A DNA stretch of 64,000 nucleotides, taken from NCBI RefSeq assembly GCF_003952485.1, contig NZ_CP034447.1:4044501-4108500 (forward strand), given 5' to 3'. The position numbers were made by a program, and so were the translations under genes. Source of the DNA: Mesorhizobium sp. M1E.F.Ca.ET.045.02.1.1. Lineage in GTDB: Bacteria; Pseudomonadota; Alphaproteobacteria; Rhizobiales; Rhizobiaceae. Under the pieces are notes generated by a model. That model was not told the origin of the DNA, made no database searches, and was given only the letters and a program-made list of their open reading frames with translations. Below are positions 56,828 through 64,000 of this stretch, piece by piece (position 1 is the first letter of the stretch; every line of letters begins with the position of its first letter).

Positions 56828-58293
56828 CCGAAGACCTTTTGGCCCGGCTCGACGAGCGCGTGCACAAAAGCCCGGTTCACGACGGTTTTTTGCAACGCTC
56901 CCACTTCAGCGATGCGGCCGCGGCGCTGTGGCTCGACGGCGAGCTCGTCCATGCAGAAGACCTCGTGCTGCACGACGCCCACATGGACATCCGCGCCCCG
57001 ACCCACGAACTTACCCGGGCCCATGCCGTGCTGCGCGCCCGCCGCCGGATTTTTGGCCACAAACCCGACTGGGCGCTTTCTCGCGTAGGCATTTTGGCGT
57101 TGCGCGGCCGCGAAGGGCAGGGCGGGCGCGACGGGGCGAGCCAGGGACGGGCCGGCTCCGGACCCGATTCCGCGACGGCCGCCACCTGGCCAGAAAACCC
57201 CGCCGGCGACAGCCTTGCTGAAGACACCGACCAGGATGACGCTCTTGTCGAGGAACTGGCCGAGATCGACGCTGTGCTGGCCCGCTCCAGCCGGCTGCTG
57301 GCGGGCGGAAATTTCGCGCCGCGCGCCGCGGACAGCCCGGACGTCGACACGGCAGGGCAGGAGGCGACAGCGCGGGAGGCCTTGCCGAACAGTCTCGGGC
57401 CGTTGATCCGCGACCTCGACTGGGACGAGGACCAGCGGCTGGCCGACTGGCTCGCCTTAATCGACAAGCTGCGCGGCGAGACGATGCCGGCCGTCCTGGC
57501 CGCGGCGGTCGCCTGGGAGTCGTGGCAAGACATCGAACCGCTGCAGCACCAGCATTGGCTCGGCACGCTTCTGGTGGCCGCGCTGCTCAGGCAGAGCGGC
57601 AAGGTCGGCTCGCATCTTTTCGCTCTTAATTCGGGGCTGCGCCTGATTGCCAGGGAACGGCGCAAAGCTCCGGACCGAACGACCCGGCTGCTGGCCGGCC
57701 TCGACGCTTTCGCTGAGGCGGCATCGGCCGGGCTGAAGGAACTCGACCGGCTGACACTGGCCAAGGGCCAGATGGAACGCCGGCTGAGGAAGCGGCGCAA
57801 AAACTCAAGCCTGCCGAGACTGATCGAACTCGTCCTGGCGCGGCCGGTGGTGTCGGCCGGACTGGTCGCGGCCGAGCTGAAGGTCACGCAACGCGCCGCG
57901 CTCGGCCTCGTCGCCGAACTCGGCATCCGCGAGGTGACCGGCCGGCTACAGGGCGTGGGGAGTCGTGTGACGAAAGAACGTGCAGTTTGTTCCGCGCTGC
58001 CGTGCGAACCCTTTGTTGTTTGTGCATGTCGGCAAGCCGTCATGCTTGCAGACAGCCCCGCATGGTTCTCAGGCTGGAGTCTTCTTATGCTTTCACGGGA
58101 ATTATTTCCCCTGCAGATCAGGGAATCGGATCTCCAAAGGCGCCTTGCGGCGCGTGACTCCGGAGAGCCTGACAGAGCTGTCTTCCTTAATGGCCAGGGT
58201 CCGAAAAGGATCAGGAAAAATCTTCACAACAGTCTCGTAGCCCTGTTCGAGACCGCCAATAACAGCCAGAAAGAACTTGCCGTTCTGTTTTAG
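56815..58293 (+). CDS. DUF1612 (RHE_PE00001-type) protein with an abnormal C terminus
   Basis: The frame codes for 492 residues. Residues 1-382 match rhizobial plasmid DUF1612 proteins: ATAEDLLARLDERV, SDAAAALWLDGELVHAEDLVLHDAHMDIR, a central LRGETMPAVLAAAVAWE, and a C-terminal helix-turn-helix (LVAAELKVTQRAALGLVAELGIREVTG). After about 57960 the homology stops where the family normally ends in 'GRGRYRAWGIL'; the remaining 110 codons run antisense into the big ATPase gene and are probably non-native. The start is GTG inside the 30-bp element. It may bind DNA; its role is unknown. Confidence 0.7.
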   Translation: MKATAEDLLARLDERVHKSPVHDGFLQRSHFSDAAAALWLDGELVHAEDLVLHDAHMDIRAPTHELTRAHAVLRARRRIFGHKPDWALSRVGILALRGREGQGGRDGASQGRAGSGPDSATAATWPENPAGDSLAEDTDQDDALVEELAEIDAVLARSSRLLAGGNFAPRAADSPDVDTAGQEATAREALPNSLGPLIRDLDWDEDQRLADWLALIDKLRGETMPAVLAAAVAWESWQDIEPLQHQHWLGTLLVAALLRQSGKVGSHLFALNSGLRLIARERRKAPDRTTRLLAGLDAFAEAASAGLKELDRLTLAKGQMERRLRKRRKNSSLPRLIELVLARPVVSAGLVAAELKVTQRAALGLVAELGIREVTGRLQGVGSRVTKERAVCSALPCEPFVVCACRQAVMLADSPAWFSGWSLLMLSRELFPLQIRESDLQRRLAARDSGEPDRAVFLNGQGPKRIRKNLHNSLVALFETANNSQKELAVLF

Positions 58294-61200
58294 CGCCTGA
58301 TCGGCCTCATTGGCCGTCAAAGTTACATCGTCAGGCACAGAGCCATAGAACGCCTTGATTTCAAAATAGCGCAAGAGCTTGTCTCGCGCATCCGCTCCAA
58401 CTCCGCGAAGGTGCCGGTAATCCCTCAACTTTGCTGCTTCGCCGTTGATGGCAAGCTGCAAAACGTCGAGCGCCAAGTCTTCTTTTTGTTTTGGCGAATA
58501 CGCAAGCGGAGAGGCAGCTGGGGCTGGTCCGTTTCCCACTCCCGGTATCTTGTTGCTGGTCGCTTCTCGCAGCAGCCCCCTTCGCTGTCCTTCGCTGCGG
58601 AACGGTGCTTGTCCTTCCGAAAGAGCGACGGTCTTTTCGTCTAGCTGCTGGACTGTCTTCAGTCGCCGCACCGCCTGAGGAGGTACGTCGTCCGGCGTAG
58701 GCGTATTGTGATCAGATTTGGGCGAAATGCGGTTCTTTCGCACACGAGGTGCGGCGCCCTTGGCTTGTTGGAACAAATCCTCAAGCGAGCTTATGTCGGC
58801 GGCGTCCTCCTCAATTCCGATGGTGGCCACCTCTCCTTTTGCAGCCTTTGACCAGCAGTGGGACCACGCGAGGGAGAGTTTCATTCGATCCCCCCGCTGG
58901 AACAACGACGCGATGACGAGTCCGGCTTCATCATCGCCGATCACGTCCGTATCCGCGAAATAAAAGGTCAGCGGGTCCCGCGAAATATGGGCGCGCGCGG
59001 TAATTACGATCGGCGCCACACCCATTCCGGGAAGCTCAAGCTGGAGATTCGGATCGATGGCGACGCGGGCTCTCGCAAAGGAGTCCCATGGAACTGAATT
59101 TGCATGGGTCAACTCCCTGTCATGACGGGCGACCCACTCCATCAACAGGCGGACGGCATTCCTGACTTGCGCTTCGACGGCTGCTCCTTTCAGATTTGCG
59201 TTTTGGCCAACGCTGGGGATGAACGACTCTGTCGGTATTGCGATCACTTGCATCGCACTGACCAGCTCCGGCACGCCTTCGAGACCTATGGGCGAACGCC
59301 ACACCGGGAGATGTCGAGAAAGGGCCTCGGCCACTCCAGGTATGTCACAAACATAGATCGGTCGCCTTGTTGCCCAGCTTCTCCCTGTCCAAAGCGGCAG
59401 CCTTGCGAGAGTGAGTCGTTCAATCCGGGACGCCTCAGCCAGGTGCGCTTCCAGATATGCATATGTTTCAACGAGAATTTGCTGATCTGGCTCGGTTTCG
59501 CGAGAGGCAGCGATCTCTTCGAGTATCTCGACGCAGTCCATTACCGAGGGGGGCTTAATGCGAAGAACTCGCCAGAGCGCTGCGGCGGGAGATCTGGCGG
59601 GAACGAAGGGGCGCATCGCGCCGAACACAGATGGCCCCAAAAAGACCCGCGCTGGAGGCAGCCACTGCCCATGAAGGAATATCAAACCCGGTCGGTTGCG
59701 TTGCCCACCAAAGCGCGCGCGCAGCTGTTTGACCGTGATGTCCCCGACCAGGTCATCTGGAGCAGGATCGCGCTTGTTGCAGGCTGCGGCAATTGCAGCG
59801 TAGCGCAGATCAAACTGATGCTGGGGAAGTGCCTCGCCCGATTCCCGGAAGGACTCTAGTTGATCGAGTAACTGAGTTACCTGCGGGTCCGTTTCAACCC
59901 GAAGCGCCGACACGACCGGAGACGAGGCGCTGGAGGAGTCCAGCTCGCGCGCAAACCGGCTGGAGTCATCACCAAAGATGGCTTCAGTTGCGGGGGTGCG
60001 TACGGCAAGCTCGCGTGGGGCTTGCGGCCTGCCGGCCTCGCTGGTGAGCCACGAAATATCCATGGCATGGGCGATCCAGGAGGCGGGAATGGTTCCTGCG
60101 ATCGTCCAGGTGTAATCGGAGTAGACGGCCGACGCGCTGACGCGGCCTGAATACAAACGGCCCCATTCGCGGTCCAGAGTTGACAATAATGCACGGGCTC
60201 GGACGCTCCGATTCCTACCTTTTCGCTCCGCCGCGATGTCGTTCACGACAGCCAGGAGCGCTGGAGAAACCCAGTCGTCCTTAAGGTGCGTGGCGTGGCG
60301 ACTAAGGTTTTGCAGCGCTTGCCGCTGACTGTCTGAAAGTTGCGACCAAATGATTCTGTGCGCGGGATCGCCGTAGCGTTCTTCCACTCGGCCCGGCCCA
60401 AACAGGCGCGGAGCCACTTCCGCGCCCAGAAGACGAAAGAAGGCGCGCGACGCAAGCCATTGTTTCGACTTCCGGTCGTCCCGTTCCTGCCCCTTTCGCT
60501 GAAGGAGCTTCTCGTAGCGCGGATGAATCCAGAATATACCGGGGGTCTCGGCCGCAGCCTTGCTCCAGCCGTCAGCTCTGTCCTCGATTGAGGCAGGAAG
60601 ATATGCGACGGACGGCCTTCCAACCTCCTGTTGTTTGCTGCGTTCTCGCCAGGACTGCACCTCGACGGCGATGACGCGGCCAATCCTCGGTCCGATGCGG
60701 GCCGCCATTTCACTAGGCACTCTCTCGAACAGATTACGCAGTTCAAGGAGCTCCGGGTCCCTGAACTGGAGTACAGCACCGCCGCGGTCTACTGCCGCGA
60801 TCACCTCCAGCGTTTTCTCTGCCTCAGGTGAATCGACGAGGTGTCCCTGCTGCTCAAGCCATTTCCGCACGGCTTCGGCGGGGGGCCAGCGGGAAAGATA
60901 GACCGGGTGAAGCGCGCGGGCCAAGCCAAGACGGCTGACAAGCGCATTAGTTGCTCGCGAAGAGAGAAGCATCTCTCCATCTTCTTCAGCTACCGGAGGG
61001 ACAATGCGAGCGCCATCGTCAGTTACAATGCATCGAACCCGGCCAAGGAGCGCGTCTTCACCTTCCTTGATTGCCACATGAGCCAGTCGGATGAACCAAC
61101 GCACATCGCGATGAGAGAGGTCTTCGTCCTGCCAGTCGAAAAGGCTGATCGACTCAGCGACGTCGATAGCTGAACGTTCATCCAGTTCAGCGAGGACCGA

Positions 61201-62607
61201 TTGCCATCTCCGTTCCGGATCGCGGCACGAATCCGGAAGTAGTACGCAATTCGGCCGAAGCCCTGTTGCCTCTCCCTGTCCGATTATTCCGGTCAAGGCG
61301 CTATCCTCGAAAACCATCTCGCGCAGTCTGCGCTCGGCGCCTTCAACTTGGATCACCGCGCTTCTTTTCACCTTCTGTCGAATCGTATCCGTCAGTTCCA
61401 GGAACCGGTCCGAAAGCCAGCGCTCGCTTGTCGCTACGGCTTCATTGCGAAGCGGAACGGCCTTCCAGGCTTGGGCGGGTTGCGTTCGAAACAAATAAAC
61501 CGCCAACGCTGCGGCGAACTCACCGAGACGTGCGAACAGCCACTCATTTAGCTTCTCGCGCTGAACGGATCGCCGGGCCGTGTCCACATCGAATTGCGCA
61601 TGGAGACTGAACGGAAGCCGGTTGGCTTCGCCAATAGGCAGACCCGCATAGAGCCACCCCCCTTCATCAGGTGAAGCGGGCAATGCGACGGAAAGCGGCG
61701 TAGTCTCGCCTACCGCCTTGTAGCGTCGTTGGAGGCCGCGCGGAGCCTTCTTGTGAATGTCGTAACGAGACCAAGAGCGGCCTGTGGCGGGCTCTTTCAG
61801 GATTGTGCGGCAGCAAGGTTCGTTCACGCCGGACAATCTTAAATTCTGCTCGATCGCTGCCACATGGATTTCGTGATGCGCAAAGACCTTCTTGCGTTCC
61901 AGATCGAGTAGCTTCAGGTGCCGCACCGCATCGAGGAACAGCAGGGACTGCGCTCCTTTCTCGATAAACCAATTTCTGAACTCATCGAGCTGGAATCCTG
62001 GCAATAAATCCAGCTCCAATAAGGTTTGGTTGGATCGACTGTCGTACAATCCAGGAATGGAATTTCTGGGCTTGGCGCGTTCGAGCTGGCTCCCCTGGAT
62101 CACGAAGTGATACGGCTGGCAGTGCACCGTCAGTCTGCGGCCGAGGCGTCCTAGCGTCTTCAGTCCGATTCCAAATCTTCCCTTGCTGAATGGGTCATTC
62201 CGCTTGGTGGATATGAAGGCTAGCGTCATGGCGATTACATGCTCAAGATGAACACGTTCACCATCGTGCACCACCAAAAGCTTCTGCCGACCCCCGGTGC
62301 CTTGGACCGCGGCACGGACCTCGCTCGCCCCCAGGTCATCTGCATTCTGTACGACCTCAATGAGACCGTGAAAGGATTCCACATTTAGCTGTTCGGCACT
62401 GATTTGCGCGCCGTCGAGGACTTGCCTCAGGACTCCGGGAGTGCCGTGTTGCAGGTGCTCAAGTTCCTCCAGTGCGGCATCTGCGAAATCGCGGGTCAAT
62501 GGGTCCTCTACCGGACCTGCATTAAGCCCCAGGCTCCAGAGCCTACGGGCTGCGCCCCGGCCCATGTCGGAATGCGTAGCTACGGTCCTGATTTCACCTG
62601 CGAGCAC
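58102..62607 (-). CDS. Giant sacsin/HSP90-type ATPase with a C-terminal DUF3883-like domain
   Basis: The 1501-residue protein has an N-terminal GHKL ATPase domain: N-box HGLIEVVQNADDLGASEVR (residues about 80-98), then VVHDGE and SKGRFGIGLKTLGRLG, as in sacsin-type modules. A long helical middle (residues 350-1250) has no motif I recognise. Residues about 1340-1485 (DYRHLRGVGADARDKLLRYFEIKAFYG, FFLAVIGGLEQGYETVVKIFPDP) look like DUF3883, a restriction-endonuclease-like fold with a Glu-x-Lys. The GTG at 62607 has a GGAGGAG site. Sacsin-type ATPase plus DUF3883 proteins occur in defence islands, so anti-phage or anti-plasmid activity is my best guess. It is a single-gene unit in this window. 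Confidence 0.8.
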   Translation of the reverse strand: MLAGEIRTVATHSDMGRGAARRLWSLGLNAGPVEDPLTRDFADAALEELEHLQHGTPGVLRQVLDGAQISAEQLNVESFHGLIEVVQNADDLGASEVRAAVQGTGGRQKLLVVHDGERVHLEHVIAMTLAFISTKRNDPFSKGRFGIGLKTLGRLGRRLTVHCQPYHFVIQGSQLERAKPRNSIPGLYDSRSNQTLLELDLLPGFQLDEFRNWFIEKGAQSLLFLDAVRHLKLLDLERKKVFAHHEIHVAAIEQNLRLSGVNEPCCRTILKEPATGRSWSRYDIHKKAPRGLQRRYKAVGETTPLSVALPASPDEGGWLYAGLPIGEANRLPFSLHAQFDVDTARRSVQREKLNEWLFARLGEFAAALAVYLFRTQPAQAWKAVPLRNEAVATSERWLSDRFLELTDTIRQKVKRSAVIQVEGAERRLREMVFEDSALTGIIGQGEATGLRPNCVLLPDSCRDPERRWQSVLAELDERSAIDVAESISLFDWQDEDLSHRDVRWFIRLAHVAIKEGEDALLGRVRCIVTDDGARIVPPVAEEDGEMLLSSRATNALVSRLGLARALHPVYLSRWPPAEAVRKWLEQQGHLVDSPEAEKTLEVIAAVDRGGAVLQFRDPELLELRNLFERVPSEMAARIGPRIGRVIAVEVQSWRERSKQQEVGRPSVAYLPASIEDRADGWSKAAAETPGIFWIHPRYEKLLQRKGQERDDRKSKQWLASRAFFRLLGAEVAPRLFGPGRVEERYGDPAHRIIWSQLSDSQRQALQNLSRHATHLKDDWVSPALLAVVNDIAAERKGRNRSVRARALLSTLDREWGRLYSGRVSASAVYSDYTWTIAGTIPASWIAHAMDISWLTSEAGRPQAPRELAVRTPATEAIFGDDSSRFARELDSSSASSPVVSALRVETDPQVTQLLDQLESFRESGEALPQHQFDLRYAAIAAACNKRDPAPDDLVGDITVKQLRARFGGQRNRPGLIFLHGQWLPPARVFLGPSVFGAMRPFVPARSPAAALWRVLRIKPPSVMDCVEILEEIAASRETEPDQQILVETYAYLEAHLAEASRIERLTLARLPLWTGRSWATRRPIYVCDIPGVAEALSRHLPVWRSPIGLEGVPELVSAMQVIAIPTESFIPSVGQNANLKGAAVEAQVRNAVRLLMEWVARHDRELTHANSVPWDSFARARVAIDPNLQLELPGMGVAPIVITARAHISRDPLTFYFADTDVIGDDEAGLVIASLFQRGDRMKLSLAWSHCWSKAAKGEVATIGIEEDAADISSLEDLFQQAKGAAPRVRKNRISPKSDHNTPTPDDVPPQAVRRLKTVQQLDEKTVALSEGQAPFRSEGQRRGLLREATSNKIPGVGNGPAPAASPLAYSPKQKEDLALDVLQLAINGEAAKLRDYRHLRGVGADARDKLLRYFEIKAFYGSVPDDVTLTANEADQALKQNGKFFLAVIGGLEQGYETVVKIFPDPFRTLAIKEDSSVRLSGVTRRKAPLEIRFPDLQGK

Positions 62608-62846
62608 GTTCTGCTCCTCCCAGCACCTGTTTACCGTGGTTTGTCCGCTGCGTTCCAGTTTTCTCCGAGAATTTTGGAATCGTGAAGCTCTCGATAAGCG
62701 ACACGGTCGGCGAGAACTTTAGCTTCGGTGGGCGTCGCCATTTGACTGGGGAGATCTGCCGCCGGTCATCGATGAAAGCGAACGCTCTTGAGCTGATTCC
62801 GTTTGAGGCGGTGCGCAAACTTTCTCTGCCCTAAAGCGTGTCGCGA

Positions 62847-63293
62847 TTAATCGGCCTCATATCCGGCAGCTTTGAAGAAGTTTCTGCATTCGGTTGGGTC
62901 GAACAAGTTGGCAGATATCGCCGAGAGCCTGGCAGACTGCGTCGAAGGTTCTGGCCGCCTTCTTTCGCAGCCGCGCCTTGAGTTTTGAGTAGGCCATCTC
63001 GATCGAGTTGAGATCTGGCGAGTATGGGGGCAGGAACAGGAACCAGGCGCCGCTTTGGCGAACCAACTGTGCGGCGCGCTCGTTCTTGTTGAGGCCGACA
63101 TTGTCGAGAATGACGAAATCGCCGGGCGATCACGACCCCATCCGCCAACTTGTTCCACCTCCCCCGCCACGCTCTCCCATCCGCCGACCATCGTGGCCTG
63201 CGAAATATAGCCATGGCCACATGGCGTAAGATCGCTCGTCTCGATGATGCCTGAAATTCGATTGGACATCGGACGGGGCATCCGCCTGCTCAA
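62847..63293 (-). pseudogene. IS630-family transposase, C-terminal remnant
   Basis: Overlapping frames read LVRQSGAWFLFLPPYSPDLNSIEMAYSKLKARLRKKAART and, after a shift, FDPTECRNFFKAAGYEAD, the last third of an IS630 DDE transposase including its catalytic Glu. Upstream the gene is scrambled. The 240 bases between it and the ATPase start have no recognised content. Confidence 0.8.
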
Positions 63294-63392
63294 AAGATCG
63301 ATAACTTTACCGTGCCGTCAAAAACTAGGCGCGCCATCCCGACGCGAGCTGCGGCGCGGGGGCTTGGGCGAGGCATCCCCGTGCGATTGACA

Positions 63393-64000
63393 TCAGACCT
63401 TTTCTTCATCGTCGCTGACCGGAGCTATGATTTCCGACAGCCGCTTTCCGTCATGCATCCAGTAGTCCCACCCTCGGACCGACGGCCAGTTGTAGCCCAT
63501 CTTCCGAACTGCCAGTAGCGCCGCGCGCGACAGGTAAACCTCCTGACCTTCGTAGGAGACCTTGCGGTTCGAGACGATGGTGCAGGTGACATTCGGATCC
63601 TTGGAGAAGGTCAGCAAGGTCCCGGGCTTCAAGCCGATCATATCGAAGGTGAGATTGTCCGCGCGCTTGCGAGTGGCGACGATGGCCTCCTTCTCTTCAG
63701 GAGTGAAGCCCTGTTCGGCATCGCTCGGCGTCACATCGGCGGTCGCCACCAGCTCGATGATGGCCTTCGCAAGGTCGGGATCGACCTTGAAGAACTCGCG
63801 CCGCAATCTTGCTCGCTTCTCCCCGAAGACAAAATGCAGCGTTCGCTCCAGTTTCCTGCAATCAGGAACCCTGGCCGAGTAGTGGCATTCGAAAGGCAAG
63901 GGAACGGCGGTCACATCGAGCTGCCGAAGGCGCGTCGCGACGTCGTTTGCCTGCGTCATTCCAATCTTCACGAAACCCGGCATGGCCTCGTTGGTGAAAA
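63393..64000 (-). CDS. GIY-YIG (T5orf172/MUG113-type) nuclease-like protein, cut by the window end
   Basis: The visible 202 codons begin FTNEAMPGFVKIGMTQANDVATRL at the window edge, matching the second half of the GIY-YIG core (Y-TN...VKIGMT), then RKLERTLHFVFGEKRARLRREFF (catalytic Glu/His region) of the T5orf172 family. A C-terminal domain of about 80 residues (MIGLKPGTLLTFSKDPNVTC, YNWPSVRGWDYW) follows. The start lies outside. Such nucleases are often in mobile or defence regions. Confidence 0.82.
   Translation of the reverse strand, partial: FTNEAMPGFVKIGMTQANDVATRLRQLDVTAVPLPFECHYSARVPDCRKLERTLHFVFGEKRARLRREFFKVDPDLAKAIIELVATADVTPSDAEQGFTPEEKEAIVATRKRADNLTFDMIGLKPGTLLTFSKDPNVTCTIVSNRKVSYEGQEVYLSRAALLAVRKMGYNWPSVRGWDYWMHDGKRLSEIIAPVSDDEEKV

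Noticed and set aside
56877..58043. A 388-residue minus-strand frame opposite the DUF1612 gene
   Set aside because: Ser/Arg-rich composition typical of a shadow frame; the plus-strand protein has the real domain.
62594..62818. A 74-residue minus-strand frame before the large ATPase
   Set aside because: No ribosome site, no motif, and it overlaps the better supported GTG start of the ATPase gene.

Overview
The window reads as part of a rhizobial (alpha-proteobacterial, Rhizobiales) plasmid. The evidence is a complete repABC replication and partition operon with its antisense RNA, plasmid-type DUF1403, ScpB and DUF1612 genes, tyrosine recombinases of rhizobial plasmid type, and many insertion-sequence remnants of families common in rhizobia (IS66, IS21, IS3, IS5, IS110, ISL3, IS630, RIT, group II intron). 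No tRNA, rRNA or CRISPR array was seen.

The first 36 kb is an accessory mosaic in which intact metabolic genes lie between transposon debris. Positions 1-8.9 kb carry a creatinase-fold M24 protein, then remnants of ISL3, IS5, IS3, IS66 and IS21, and a decayed recombinase-in-trio (RIT) element. Positions 8.9-18.3 kb hold an SDR gene and a six-gene minus-strand operon: DapA-family lyase, aldehyde dehydrogenase, second M24 protein, second DapA-family lyase, alanine racemase, Cof-type HAD hydrolase. Two group II intron fragments flank this operon. Positions 18.5-23.4 kb hold two nearly identical methyltransferases on a 1-kb direct repeat and an ATP-grasp ligase. Positions 24.5-28.9 kb hold two paralogous FCD-type GntR regulators around a proline-racemase-family gene. 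A 16-bp motif, CG(A/T)CA(A/T)TATGT(C/A)GACA, lies upstream of the M24 gene, the six-gene operon and the racemase gene, so I infer one regulon. The enzyme set resembles hydroxyproline or peptide-proline breakdown, but no amino-acid oxidase is present and the substrate is unknown. Positions 29.7-34.6 kb hold a second minus-strand operon that looks biosynthetic: two SDRs, a DRE-TIM aldolase/synthase, and a fusion of a phosphoserine-aminotransferase-like domain with a HAD domain.

Positions 36.2-49.4 kb are the plasmid backbone. repABC sits between two inverted copies of a module made of tyrosine recombinase R1, an unknown protein of about 364 residues, and tyrosine recombinase R2. The right copy is intact. 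The left copy is decayed and carries a toxin-antitoxin pair. Candidate partition palindromes flank repA, and a conserved 30-bp element recurs at 38.8, 47.6 and 56.8 kb.

Positions 49.9-64 kb hold a DUF1403-ScpB operon, a DUF5623-like gene, a Tn5053/Tn7-like TniABQ transposon inactivated by frameshifts, and a DUF1612 gene whose 3' end is lost. Next to that truncation is a 1501-residue protein with a sacsin/HSP90-type ATPase domain and a C-terminal DUF3883-like domain, a strong candidate for a defence gene. An IS630 remnant and a GIY-YIG nuclease gene that runs off the window follow.
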